From Guillardia theta CCMP2712 (lineage: Eukaryota; Cryptophyceae; Pyrenomonadales; Geminigeraceae): a DNA stretch of 51,757 bases. A program made the position numbers and the translations under genes. The notes under the pieces were generated by a model. That model saw nothing but the letters and a program-made list of their open reading frames with translations, made no database searches and was not told the origin of the DNA. How positions within the stretch are numbered: position 1 is the stretch's first letter; the number at the start of each line of letters is the position of its first letter. Shown piece by piece: positions 21,143 to 32,034 of the stretch. The stretch spans positions 7,085 through 58,841 of the forward strand of contig NW_005434558.1 of assembly GCF_000315625.1 (NCBI RefSeq), in the 5' to 3' direction.

Positions 21143-23842
21143 ATGTTCGGAGGTGACCAGTGGGACTCGCGCCCTCGGGGGAGGGGGAGAGGAAGGGGGA
21201 GAGGAGATGGAACTTGGGGTATGGGTCCGGGAGCCGACTCTGCCCACCTCAGAGCCAAGGCACAGCATGCAGCTGCGGCGACTCCCTTGCCTCCTGCTGG
21301 CATGAAGGGCGCCGACCCGTCGCTGAGAGACAGGATCATCAGAGCAGGAGACGAGCGCCCGTCGTTGATGGAGGCGAACATGATGCAACTGACGGAGGAT
21401 GTGGAGCGACAGCTGATGCGAGGGGATGGGGACTGGATCATCGACCTCATCATCAAGTGCGTCTGCAAGCTCGGGAGCAAAGTGCCCGTCCTGGGCGTGC
21501 TGGTCGGCATGGTCAACGTGGAGCACCCTGAGTTCGGGAAGCGGGTGATCAACGCCGTCCATGCTCGCCTGGAGGATGCGGTCAGGGTCGACGATTTCCT
21601 GTCGCAGAAGCTCGTCCTCCGCTTCTCCGCGGCCCTGTGCAGCAGCGGCGTCCTCTACATGTCCGGACTCGTCGGCCTTCTGCACGACTTCCTGACGGTG
21701 ACGCGCGACACGAGAGCCCACTTTCGTCGTCGCGACCTCTGTGCATACCTGGTCATGAGCACTATACCCTACTGCTGCGAGACCCTGCGGGAGCACAAGC
21801 GAGAGGAGCTGGAAGAGATCTTCGGCATCCTCCGCGACTACATGCAGCGACGCCCGCCGGTGAAGGAGCTGCTGGACGGCTGCCTGAGCATGTTCCAGTC
21901 CTTCCCGCCTGTGGACCCTGGTCCCCTTGACGCGGTGGAGGACGCGTGGGAGATGGTGCTGTGCTTGATGGAGGCGCGGTGGATCCGCCCAGACTGTCTG
22001 GTCACTCCGCTCAACGACGGGACAGGTCGAGTGTCGTCGCGCCTCCGCCGTTCGCCTACTCAACACCAGATGCCAACTTTGCTGATAGAGGGAACCAAGA
22101 GCAGGCCCAAGGGGGTCAGGAGGATCCCTGTCAGCTTCCGGCTGCTGCCCTCCCTCATCGAGGTTCCTGTTCCCAACCTGTGGGTCATCCAGGACTGCGT
22201 CCGGGACATCCTGCACTTCTTCGCGGGGACAAGGGACTTGTTTGAGCCCGAGCTGAAGAACCAGCCCGGGGTCGGGGGGCTGAAGGGCAACGTGGTGGAG
22301 GGAGCGAAGCAGATCCTGAACCTCCCGTCGATCCCCAAGTTCGAGGGGGTTGTTGTTGAAGCGATCCTTTCCGAGATGCTGCGGCTGCCCAACTCGACAC
22401 ACCCTGTGGCCTACTACGCCTCGACCCTCATAGAGCTCTGCAGGCTCCAGAGTACGATGCACCCGGCGCTGGGAGCAGCGATCAACTACCTCTTCGACGC
22501 GGTGCCGACGATGCAGGCGGAGTGCGTTGACCGGGTGGTGGAGTGGCTTTCCCTTCACTTCTCCAACTTCGACTGGAAGTGGCTGTGGGCCGACTGGCTG
22601 GACGTTGTCATGCTGCCGGACCACTCGCCGAAGCGCAGGTTCGTGGCCGCGCTACTTCAGCGCTGCGTCCGCCTCTCCTACTTCGAGCGGATCCAGAACG
22701 CCGTGACGGTGGAGGGAGCGCTGGACCTGATGGGGCTCATCGACAAGGAGACCGGAGCCATCGCGCCCTCGGAGTACATCGAGGATCACATGCGGGAGCT
22801 CGTGACGGAGGTGCAGGACATGGTGTCGCTCTCTCGAAGGGAGGAGTGCTCCGTGCTCGAAGAGTTCGTGGCAAACAGCCTCAGCGACCTCACTTCAGAG
22901 ACGCCGACCGCTGACCGAGCCAAGATCCTGGTGGCCGCCATGGTGTACGAGGGGAGGGAGAGCTTCAGCCATGTCCTCGGCATCGTCGGCAGGTACCTCA
23001 AGGTCCTCCGCTCCTGCGTGGAGGGCGAGCAGGAGCAGTTCGCATGCGCCACGGCGATCTCGCACACGTGGAAGAAGAACCCGCAGTGCTTCGTGATGGT
23101 GATGGACAAGTTCGTAGCGATGAAGCTCATCTCCCCCATCAACCTCGCCAAGTGGCTGCTCTCGTCCTTCGAGTACGTGGAGGGGAGGGGAGACGCTGTG
23201 TGGGAGCTCATGATCATGGCGATCCGGAAGCCGGTGGAGCTGGTGAGGACGGTGAGGAGGGATTTGTCAGAGGCCCAGAAGGAGCTGGACAAGCTGAAGC
23301 AGACGAGCGACGAGGAGGATGAGGAGATGATCCAGAAGGCGGACAGGATCTCTCGCATCAAGAACGTGCTGCGCTCCTCCACTCGGGACCAGGATGACAT
23401 CCTCATCGCCGTCATCCGCGGGCTGGTGCTGCTGGCTAACGAATGCTACGAGAGGAAGGAGGAGAAGGAGAAGGAGGAGGACAACAACGAGACAGAGGAG
23501 AGTGGCAACAAGAAGCCAAAGCTCGACCCCGAGCAGGCGGGAGATGGCGCCGACGCCAAGAATGGCGACGCCATGGACGCGGAGACGAAGGAAGAGGAGG
23601 AGGAGGAGGATGAGGCGTCCAAGACCAAGAGCAGTAAGCGGAAGCACAAGAAGCGGTCTGAAGGAAACGACAAGGACTCCGTCTGGATGCGCATCCTCCA
23701 TGGCCGCATCATGCAGGTGGGAAGGCAGTACGGAGCACAGCTCCATGACTGCCATGACCTGCTGGAGGACGAGTTGGCGTCGATCACGATCCAGGACGAG
23801 CAGCTGCGCAAGCTCCTCTCATCATTGCAGCGACTGCGATGA
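21143..23842 (+). CDS. NCBP1: Nuclear cap-binding protein large subunit (CBP80)
   Basis: A single 899-aa open frame starting at ATG 21143 (context caagATGt). It is the large subunit of the nuclear cap-binding complex, which holds CBP20 on the m7G cap and supports splicing, export and the first round of translation. Seen: an RG-rich N-terminus (RGRGRGRGRGD), then an alpha-helical MIF4G-type region (LTEDVERQLMRGDGDWIIDL, VLGVLVGMVNVEHPEFGKRV, LRFSAALCSSGVLYMSGLVG), the mid-region HSPKRRFVAALLQRCVRLSY, and the C-terminal domain (FVMVMDKFVAMKLISP, LLSSFEYVEG). An acidic/basic insert near residues 765-840 contains KRKHKKR, a plausible nuclear localisation signal. Human CBP80 is about 790 aa, so this one is slightly long. 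Notably intronless among intron-rich neighbours. Its stop is 101 bp from that of the convergent aldo-keto reductase gene. Confidence 0.88.
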   Translation: MFGGDQWDSRPRGRGRGRGRGDGTWGMGPGADSAHLRAKAQHAAAATPLPPAGMKGADPSLRDRIIRAGDERPSLMEANMMQLTEDVERQLMRGDGDWIIDLIIKCVCKLGSKVPVLGVLVGMVNVEHPEFGKRVINAVHARLEDAVRVDDFLSQKLVLRFSAALCSSGVLYMSGLVGLLHDFLTVTRDTRAHFRRRDLCAYLVMSTIPYCCETLREHKREELEEIFGILRDYMQRRPPVKELLDGCLSMFQSFPPVDPGPLDAVEDAWEMVLCLMEARWIRPDCLVTPLNDGTGRVSSRLRRSPTQHQMPTLLIEGTKSRPKGVRRIPVSFRLLPSLIEVPVPNLWVIQDCVRDILHFFAGTRDLFEPELKNQPGVGGLKGNVVEGAKQILNLPSIPKFEGVVVEAILSEMLRLPNSTHPVAYYASTLIELCRLQSTMHPALGAAINYLFDAVPTMQAECVDRVVEWLSLHFSNFDWKWLWADWLDVVMLPDHSPKRRFVAALLQRCVRLSYFERIQNAVTVEGALDLMGLIDKETGAIAPSEYIEDHMRELVTEVQDMVSLSRREECSVLEEFVANSLSDLTSETPTADRAKILVAAMVYEGRESFSHVLGIVGRYLKVLRSCVEGEQEQFACATAISHTWKKNPQCFVMVMDKFVAMKLISPINLAKWLLSSFEYVEGRGDAVWELMIMAIRKPVELVRTVRRDLSEAQKELDKLKQTSDEEDEEMIQKADRISRIKNVLRSSTRDQDDILIAVIRGLVLLANECYERKEEKEKEEDNNETEESGNKKPKLDPEQAGDGADAKNGDAMDAETKEEEEEEDEASKTKSSKRKHKKRSEGNDKDSVWMRILHGRIMQVGRQYGAQLHDCHDLLEDELASITIQDEQLRKLLSSLQRLR

Positions 23843-23943
23843 GCGCGCGGCTGGGAGGAGAAGAGGAGAAGGAGGAGAGGTAAAAGAATATGACGAGTCT
23901 GCTGATGAAAGAAGATGAAGATAAGAATTCGAGGGAAGCGAGA

Positions 23944-25155
23944 CTAGTCCAGCAGGACCTCCTTCTTGACTCCCTGCTCCGAGGGCTCTAGAGCTGCAAG
24001 GGGAGTGTCCCTTACCACGCACTTGTCGTACAGCGCCTTGAACTCCTGCAAGTGCACCGTGAGCTCCCTAGAGCCTTCACGTCACAGAGCGGCTTTCTCA
24101 CCGCCAGACTCTCGGGGGTCGTGAGACCGTCTAGCCTCTTCATGTCCTCCTCGTCCAGCTGGAAGTCGAACACGGCCATGTTCTCCTTCATCCTCTCCTT
24201 GTGAACTGTCTTGGCAACTAGCACGATGTTCCTTTGCACGCACCATCTCCCTAGGATCTGCTGCAGCGTCAGCGGCCTCCCCCGCAGCGCGAGTGCACTC
24301 TTCTCTTTCCTCCAATCCCTCTCCTCCTCCTCCTCCTCCTCCTCCTCCTCCTTCCCTTCAGTCTCCTCCTCCCTTCCTCACCTGCGCTGCTGTCCTCCCG
24401 TGCTTCTTGGCGACCTCAGCGACGCAGGGGTTGCCCATCTCCTTCCCCTGCCGCAGTGCCCGGTAGCTTTGGAGGACCACCCCCTCCCCCATGAAGTAAT
24501 CGTACGTCTTCCTCCTCCACAGGAAAGGGTTCACTTCGATCTGGTTCACCACAGGAGGCACTCGAGCCACGGCCTTGAGCTCCTCATAGTCCTCCCTCGT
24601 GTAGTTGCTGATCCCGATCGCCCGGATCTTTCCCGCACCCAGCGCTTCCTCTAGCACCTGGTATGCCGCCACATGCTTCCCCGGGACAGGCCAGTGCACG
24701 AGATAGATATCGAGGTAGTCAGTCCCCAAGTCCTCGAGCGTCTGGTCGAGCTGCCGAAGGATAGCCTCCCTCCCCTCATACATCTTGTCTCCCCACACCT
24801 TGGACACCAGGAACAGTTCCGCTCGGGGCACCTTGCTCTCGCTGATCGCCTTCCCCACCAGCTTCTCGTTCCCATAGAACTGAGCACAGTCGATGTACCT
24901 TTGCACAGCGCCCTGTGAGCAAACGAACCAGCAGCTTCCCCCATCCCCCACTGTCCTCTCCCCTCTCCGCTTCACCTGTACCCGCACGCGAGCGCGTCTT
25001 TGATGATGTCGGCTGGGTCCTGGTCGGGTGAGTGCCCTGGCTCCGACGCGCTGTTGGAACTGGCGGGGACAAACCCGATCTACATGACAGTGAGATGGTG
25101 AACGAGTTACCCCCCTGACTGCAGCAGCAGTCGCTACCGCTATCACCACTGACAT
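23944..25155 (-). CDS. Aldo-keto reductase
   Basis: An NADPH-dependent carbonyl reductase family member, minus strand, six exons. ATG at 25155 gives MSVVIAVATAAAVRG, spliced to IGFVPASSNSASEPGHSPD and DIIKDALACGYR, then YIDCAQFYGNEKLVG. The D and Y of IDCAQFY match the catalytic Asp and Tyr positions, and the catalytic Lys is in LVSKVWG. Further on: DYLDIYLVHWPVPGK (His), IRAIGISNY, NQIEVNPFLWR, VVLQSYRAL and, after an intron, ILGRWCVQRNIVLVAKT with ENMAVFDFQLDEEDMKRLDG. The last exon ends KKEVLLD. A 35-nt intron (24046-24080) keeps the frame, but its size is near the lower limit and its borders are my choice. The N-terminal strand is shorter than usual. The substrate cannot be told from sequence. 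Confidence 0.85.
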
Positions 25156-25288
25156 CTATGAATGGCATTGCCCTGCTTTCTTTCCATCTTAAGCTGACTT
25201 CACACCGATAAAAACATTGGTGGTTCAAAACATTTCTCCTTCATCCCAACCCGGTTTCCAGACACCGTATTTCATTACTGTTCATACT

Positions 25289-25380
25289 CCACATGTCACA
25301 TGTCACATCTCACATGTCACATGTCACATCTCACATCTCACATCTCACATCTCACATCTCACATCTCACATCTCACACAG
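25289..25380. repeat. 7-bp tandem repeat (ATCTCAC)n with interspersed ACATGTC
   Basis: A run of cacatgtcacatctcacat words becoming regular atctcac units, in the intergenic region upstream of the aldo-keto reductase gene. Confidence 0.85.
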
Positions 25381-25499
25381 CGTCTCTCCGTGGTTTGTCT
25401 CTTCGTGTCCTCTCACCTTGTACGTGCCATAGCCGATCAGCGGATGTTCGACGCCATTCCTGAGCCTGACCGTGGGCACTGCCATGGGCTGAGGCTGCC

Positions 25500-26330
25500 A
25501 CTACCCCACCTGTCAAACATACCTTATGCTGCTGGAAGAACTACGGGTGCCATAACACTACCCCACCCATAAAATTTCGCTTTCAAGAACCCCATCTCTT
25601 TATTCCATGTACCCGCATGTTGTCAGCAAAAAGTACCCCTACCTACCCCTGGATTCCTATTAATATTATTAAAATAACTCAAGTGATGCTTCAGATTTCA
25701 TCAGAGCTGCTTTCAAATTGGTTCAGAATGTTCCAAAATCTCACAAAAGGTTTGAAATATATTTCTGTTTACAGTGAACCGCCAAGTGTGAGGTGGGTAG
25801 GGTGGGTTTGGGAGACTGCTTTCCCACAGGAGAACTAATAATGGGGGGTGGAGGGTGGAGGGTGGGGTATTTCATGATGGGGTAGTTTTACATACTGTTA
25901 GAAGAAGATTCCATCGTTCTATACGGGGTGGGTACAGTGCTTTACCTGAAGGGCCGGGTACGTTCTAGGGGGGGTAGGGGTCGAGGATTCCATTGGAAAT
26001 TTCTGGAGATATAGGGGTGGGGTGGTGTACGTTGTCTTCAATGCATTGGGGTACGGTCATGAGAGAGGGTGGGGGTTCTAATAAAGGTACAGGGATTGGA
26101 CCCTTCAGGGCACCTACCCTTGTACAAATTACACCCCGTCGAATTCTAGTTTGCATCTCGTGTATTAGATCACCGGTACTTATCCATATATTCAACTCTG
26201 CAAGAGGGGGATAAAGGTACCACCGGTGTTGACCAAAAATGACGAAATGTGGGGTGGGTATGACCCCCACCATTGTTCCTACCACCCCTACCCACAGTTT
26301 TCCCGCACGCGACCCTCCCCCATCCGTCCA
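25500..26330. repeat. GGGGTA / TACCCC-rich island
   Basis: Words of the type ggggtagg, ggtgggta and taccccac recur on both strands with AT-rich spacers. No gene is supported. Resembles the islands at 7.8-8.1 and 37.0-37.5 kb and lies directly upstream of the ClpS gene. Confidence 0.55.
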
Positions 26331-26490
26331 TCCCTTGCAGAACATCTCCCTGCTTGTTCGTTCAGTGCGCATCTGTGCTTGCGTTCGCTCTGCTTGGAGC
26401 TTTCCTGTTGCGTTTCCAGCACATCTGCATCATCCTCTTCTAAGAGCTGTCTGCTTCTTTATCAAGTGGATCTCTTCCATTCTTTGGTTC

Positions 26491-27137
26491 ATGATGGGAA
26501 GACAGGTTCTTGCTGCCCTCGCACTCCTACCTCTTGCTTGGTGCTTCCAAGCTCCTACCAGCTTTCTTCCTGGAACCAGGGGCATCACTCAGCAAACATG
26601 CGCTACTCTCAGGCCTGCAGTGCTTGGGAAGATGCAGCTCGAGGCTCCCGAAAGGATTAAGATACCTGACACTTTCAACCCGGCGGAATGGGGCGTTGGG
26701 GGCGGAAAGGGAGGCTTCGGTGATGGGCTTGGTGGGTTCAAGGTTCCTGATAGCTTCAACCCAGCGGAGATGGAGAAAGAAAGGCAGGGTGGAAGAACAG
26801 CTGTGATGGACAGGCCTTCAGACAAGACTGATCCTGGGAAGAAGTACAAGGTTCTGTTGTTCAACGATGACAAGAACACAAGGCAGTACGTTATTGACAC
26901 CCTAATGAAGTACATCCCTGGTATGACAGCAGACAAGGTAAGATGACGAATCTCTTCTTCATTCCGCTTGTATTTGGTTTTTCCGTGTTAACGTTTTGTC
27001 CTCAGGCTAAGGAGATCACTGTAGCAGCGCACAACACTGGCATGGCCATCGTTGGCGTGTGGATGTACGAGATGGCAGAGGCATACAGTGATGTGCTCCG
27101 CAGTGCAGGCTTGCGGAGTGACATTGATCCTGAGTAA
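26491..27137 (+). CDS. clpS: Plastid-targeted ClpS, adaptor of the Clp protease
   Basis: ClpS binds substrates with N-degron residues and hands them to the ClpC/ClpA unfoldase. Exons 26491-26937 and 27006-27137 join in phase around a 68-nt intron, giving 192 aa. The N-terminus VLAALALLPLAWC then FQAPTSFLPGTRG is a signal peptide followed by a Phe-led transit peptide, so the product should enter the complex plastid. The core shows KYKVLLFNDDKNTRQYVIDT, then AKEITVAAHNTGMAIVGVW and YEMAEAYSDVLRSAGL, matching the NDD, H..G and E.AE signatures of ClpS. Between presequence and core lies an unusual Gly-rich linker holding two copies of a PDxFNPAE motif (PDTFNPAEWG and PDSFNPAEM). The start is the first of two adjacent Met codons. 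Confidence 0.9.
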
Positions 27138-27224
27138 ACTCGTTGTTTCTTTTGCCTCTAACTGCCATGCGTCTGTTTCGAAGTACCATGCGCACTAAGC
27201 TGCTGCCTCTCTATGCTCTCAGCG

Positions 27225-27256
<32 letters not shown>

Positions 27257-27439
27257 TCGAGCCACCCATGGAGGCAGTTGAAGTTTATCTTTCCTCCGCC
27301 GTACCACAAACCGTTTTCGAACTTGGGAAGTTGGTCATCCCATGTGCAATGGGCAGGCGATCACTGATACACCGCAGCAGCGCTTCCTTAGTCCCTTACA
27401 ACTCAGAATCTTGACGCTCATTCTCTGTCCTCGTTCGGC

Positions 27440-28035
27440 TCGCCGTTTCATGATGTGTCAGGTGTGATCCGAGTTTCAGCTGAGCGTGCTCGTGAGACTC
27501 AGAGGATCAAAGATCGCCGCCGGTACGGTCACACTGCCGCCGTGAGTCGCGATGGCATGATGATGGAGAAGGCGATGCAATTACCACAACTTCAATGAAA
27601 AGTAATACTCCCGCAAACGATGTTGCTTGCAAGGCTGTGATCAGTCACATGTCACTGGGCCAGGCTCAGGCTACTTACGGTAGTAGGCCGCTTGTACGGT
27701 CATGATTGCGGCTTGCCGGAACTCGGAGACGCCCGGCCGGGCGCCGCGCCGGCCGGCCCGGGCCCGGGGTGCGGGCCCGGCCACCGGGGCCCGGGCCCGG
27801 GCCTCCCGACCCGTACCCGGTGACCGTACCGCCGGAGTCACGGGCCCGGGGCAGTCTGGCACGCGGCCAGTCACTGTGCGGTGGCGCGGCAAGTTGTTGT
27901 TGCAAACCACGGTGACTCGTCGGAGTCGGACCCGCCGAAAAAAAGGCTAGTACGGTGCGGTTCTGATGCTGAGGCTACAATCGGCGCAGCCGCGGGCCGG
28001 GGGCGAACTGGCACGGCGCAGTCACGCGGCTCGCT
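27440..28035. repeat. GC-rich palindromic island, left of the composite element
   Basis: Up to about 90% GC between 27720 and 27870 (runs of ccgggcccggg and gccggcc). It contains gtgac/gtcac and cggtac words shared with the other islands. No gene seen. Confidence 0.6.
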
Positions 28036-28138
28036 GATGGAACGTATGCCAGCCGTGCCAGTCAGATATCACGCAGTGCGGCGGGCGGCCGAGTCAGTAA
28101 CAAAAACTCTCCTGTAAACCAAGACGACTTACGTGTTT
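28036..28138 (-). repeat. Segment A', inverted copy of 28421-28502
   Basis: Reverse complement of segment A at both ends (ggcatacgttccatc and aagtcgtcttggtttacagg), with a short unpaired insert in the middle (about 28069-28085). Confidence 0.85.
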
Positions 28139-28170
28139 TCGAGGCGGGCATGTACTCGCGGCGTGTGGGT

Positions 28171-29350
28171 GACGGAATACAAGTTTGTTAGACTTGTACT
28201 AGTCCAAAGTCACGCAGACGTCACATCGACCTTAGTTGTAACAAGACAGTTTTTGCTCAAGACCGAGTTTAATGTACACAAAACCAGAGTTGAGGAGCAC
28301 ATGAGAGATAGACTGTATGCAGGGATGTGAAACCCAAGCATCCAGACATGAGAGGACCTTAGCAAGACGGCTAGGAAAGCCCCCCTCTTCGTCCCACACG
28401 CTACATCGTCCGCCTTGCCAAACACGTAAGTCGTCTTGGTTTACAGGAGAGTTTTTGTTAACTCGGCGCTATCTGACTGGCACGGCTGGCATACGTTCCA
28501 TCCTCCCCCCGAGTTTCTGAAATAGTACGTTACATCGGACGTCAGAAAGTCACACAAACAAGCTTGAAGAGAATGTCAGCAGAGTTCCAAGTCAAGATAC
28601 GATGATACAACGTCAAGTTCACAGTCATGCTGAGTGGGCAATAACCATTCAAGGATTGTCCATTCTGAAGAAGAATTTCATGCAGGGCTATTAGATGGGC
28701 AGTGCAGAGATAAGGAGGATAAGATAAGAGAGTCTGAGGAGAGAACTTCGGAGTTCAGATAACAGAGAGAGAGAGAGAGAGAGCGTGCCCGCCGGCATTT
28801 GAAGACCAAAAGATAAATTTTGAACCGTAAAGAACTTGTGACCAGAGATTGCTGCCGCGAGATGGAACATCCGTTTCAAGGCATTCGAAGATTGTTGTGC
28901 AGTTGTACCTTGTTCGCCGATCCAGAAGTAGCTCCAGTTATGCATGCCACAGCCTAGCTCCATGACATGAAAACTTCCGCCAGATCTCCTGGTAGTTCCA
29001 TTTGATCCTACTCAAAGATCAAGAAAAATAAGAATCGAATCAGCTTCAAGTGCGTTTCCACACGGTTAAGCAGATATTCGACCGACCAATCTGGCTGGGG
29101 AAAGGCTTGTTTTTCCTATTCGAAGATCAATCAAACAAATTGAGGCTGAGATAGGCCTAAACAACTTGCGGCTAGAAAGAGAGCCTGATTGAAGAGAGGA
29201 GTCATCCGAATGTGTACAGCTTGATAGAATTTGCATGAATTGTCAACAGCAACGGGAAAACAATACCAAGAAAGAAAAAACTCCAGTAAACAATTCAACT
29301 AACCAAATATAAGATCAACATGATTGAGCATGTAATCGGGGCCCATAACC
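28171..29350 (+). repeat. Tandem unit 1 of the element (1180 bp)
   Basis: B (from gacggaatac), A, then C. Almost identical to the next two units, with a few indels in C. Confidence 0.92.
28691..28963 (-). other. Minus-strand ORF in segment C, methyltransferase-like word
   Basis: The frame FHVMELGCGMHNWSYF, followed by LKRMFHLAAAISGHKFFTVQ, recurs in all three C segments (also 29722-30147 and 30987-31304) with different tails. ELGCG is reminiscent of the SAM-binding motif I of class I methyltransferases. The rest of a methyltransferase is absent, so this could be a captured gene fragment. Weak evidence for expression. Confidence 0.3.
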
Positions 29351-30479
29351 GACGGAATACAAGTTTGTTAGACTTGTACTAGTCCAAAGTCACGCAGACG
29401 TCACATCGACCTTAGTTGTAACAAGACAGTTTTTGCTCAAGACCGAGTTTAATGTACACAAAACCAGAGTTGAGGAGCACATGAGAGATAGACTGTATGC
29501 AGGGATGTGAAACCCAAGCATCCAGACATGAGAGGACCTTAGCAAGACGGCTAGGAAAGCCCCCCTCTTCGTCCCACACGCTACATCGTCCGCCTTGCCA
29601 AACACGTAAGTCGTCTTGGTTTACAGGAGAGTTTTTGTTAACTCGGCGCTATCTGACTGGCACGGCTGGCATACGTTCCATCCTCCCCCCGAGTTTCTGA
29701 AATAGTACGTTACATCGGACGTCAGAAAGTCACACAAACAAGCTTGAAGAGAATGTCAGCAGAGTTCCAAGTCAAGATACGATGATACAACGTCAAGTTC
29801 ACAGTCATGCTGAGTGGGCAATAACCATTCAAGGATTGTCCATTCTGAAGGATAAGGGAGATGCCTGGCGAGCTGATGCAATGACGAGAGAAGGAGGATA
29901 AGATAAGAGAGTCTGAGGACTCCGGAGAACTTCGGAGTTCAGATAACAGAGAGAGAGAGAGAGAGAGCGTGCCCGCCGGCATTTGAAGACCAAAAGATAA
30001 ATTTTGAACCGTAAAGAACTTGTGACCAGAGATTGCTGCCGCGAGATGGAACATCCGTTTCAAGGCATTCGAAGATTGTTGTGCAGTTGTACCTTGTTCG
30101 CCGATCCAGAAGTAGCTCCAGTTATGCATGCCACAGCCTAGCTCCATGACATGAAAACTTCCGCCAGATCAGCTTCAAGTGCGTTTCCACACGGTTAAGC
30201 AGATATTCGACCGACCAATCTGGCTGGGGAAAGGCTTGTTTTTCCTATTCGAAGATCAATCAAACAAATTGAGGCTGAGATAGGCCTAAACAACTTGCGG
30301 CTAGAAAGAGAGCCTGATTGAAGAGAGGAGTCATCCGAATGTGTACAGCTTGATAGAATTTGCATGAATTGTCAACAGCAACGGGAAAACAATACCAAGA
30401 AAGAAAAAACTCCAGTAAACAATTCAACTAACCAAATATAAGATCAACATGATTGAGCATGTAATCGGGGCCCATAACC
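29351..30479 (+). repeat. Tandem unit 2 of the element (1129 bp)
   Basis: As unit 1, but C lacks about 50 bp present at 28989-29040 and has a different short insert at about 29850-29890. Confidence 0.92.
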
Positions 30480-31691
30480 GACGGAATACAAGTTTGTTAG
30501 ACTTGTACTAGTCCAAAGTCACGCAGACGTCACATCGACCTTAGTTGTAACAAGACAGTTTTTGCTCAAGACCGAGTTTAATGTACACAAAACCAGAGTT
30601 GAGGAGCACATGAGAGATAGACTGTATGCAGGGATGTGAAACCCAAGCATCCAGACATGAGAGGACCTTAGCAAGACGGCTAGGAAAGCCCCCCTCTTCG
30701 TCCCACACGCTACATCGTCCGCCTTGCCAAACACGTAAGTCGTCTTGGTTTACAGGAGAGTTTTTGTTAACTCGGCGCTATCTGACTGGCACGGCTGGCA
30801 TACGTTCCATCCTCCCCCCGAGTTTCTGAAATAGTACGTTACATCGGACGTCAGAAAGTCACACAAACAAGCTTGAAGAGAATGTCAGCAGAGTTCCAAG
30901 TCAAGATACGATGATACAACGTCAAGTTCACAGTCATGCTGAGTGGGCAATAACCATTCAAGGATTGTCCATTCTGAAGAAGAATTTCATGCAGGGCTAT
31001 TAGATGGGCAGTGCAGAGATAAGGGAGATGCCTGGCGAGCTGAGGAGAGAACTTCGGAGTTCAGATAACAGAGAGAGAGAGAGAGAGAGCGTGCCCGCCG
31101 GCATTTGAAGACCAAAAGAGAGAGCGTGCCCGCCGGCATTTGAAGACCAAAAGATAAATTTTGAACCGTAAAGAACTTGTGACCAGAGATTGCTGCCGCG
31201 AGATGGAACATCCGTTTCAAGGCATTCGAAGATTGTTGTGCAGTTGTACCTTGTTCGCCGATCCAGAAGTAGCTCCAGTTATGCATGCCACAGCCTAGCT
31301 CCATGACATGAAAACTTCCGCCAGATCTCCTGGTAGTTCCATTTGATCCTACTCAAAGATCAAGAAAAATAAGAATCGAATCAGCTTCAAGTGCGTTTCC
31401 ACACGGTTAAGCAGATATTCGACCGACCAATCTGGCTGGGGAAAGGCTTGTTTTTCCTATTCGAAGATCAATCAAACAAATTGAGGCTGAGATAGGCCTA
31501 AACAACTTGCGGCTAGAAAGAGAGCCTGATTGAAGAGAGGAGTCATCCGAATGTGTACAGCTTGATAGAATTTGCATGAATTGTCAACAGCAACGGGAAA
31601 ACAATACCAAGAAAGAAAAAACTCCAGTAAACAATTCAACTAACCAAATATAAGATCAACATGATTGAGCATGTAATCGGGGCCCATAACC
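30480..31691 (+). repeat. Tandem unit 3 of the element (1212 bp)
   Basis: As unit 1, but a segment beginning gagagcgtgcccgccggcat is duplicated at about 31086-31150. Confidence 0.92.
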
Positions 31692-32034
31692 GACGGAATA
31701 CAAGTTTGTTAGACTTGTACTAGTCCAAAGTCACGCAGACGTCACATCGACCTTAGTTGTAACAAGACAGTTTTTGCTCAAGACCGAGTTTAATGTACAC
31801 AAAACCAGAGTTGAGGAGCACATGAGAGATAGACTGTATGCAGGGATGTGAAACCCAAGCATCCAGACATGAGAGGACCTTAGCAAGACGGCTAGGAAAG
31901 CCCCCCTCTTCGTCCCACACGCTACATCGTCCGCCTTGCCAAACACGTAAGTCGTCTTGGCAAGATGGTTTACAGGAGAGTTTTTGTTAACTCGGCGCTA
32001 TCTGACTGGCACGGCGGCTGGCATACGTTCCATC

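Noticed and set aside
20645-22624. A 659-codon minus-strand frame
   Set aside because: Antisense to CBP80 and the purine-rich leader; low-complexity translation, no motif.
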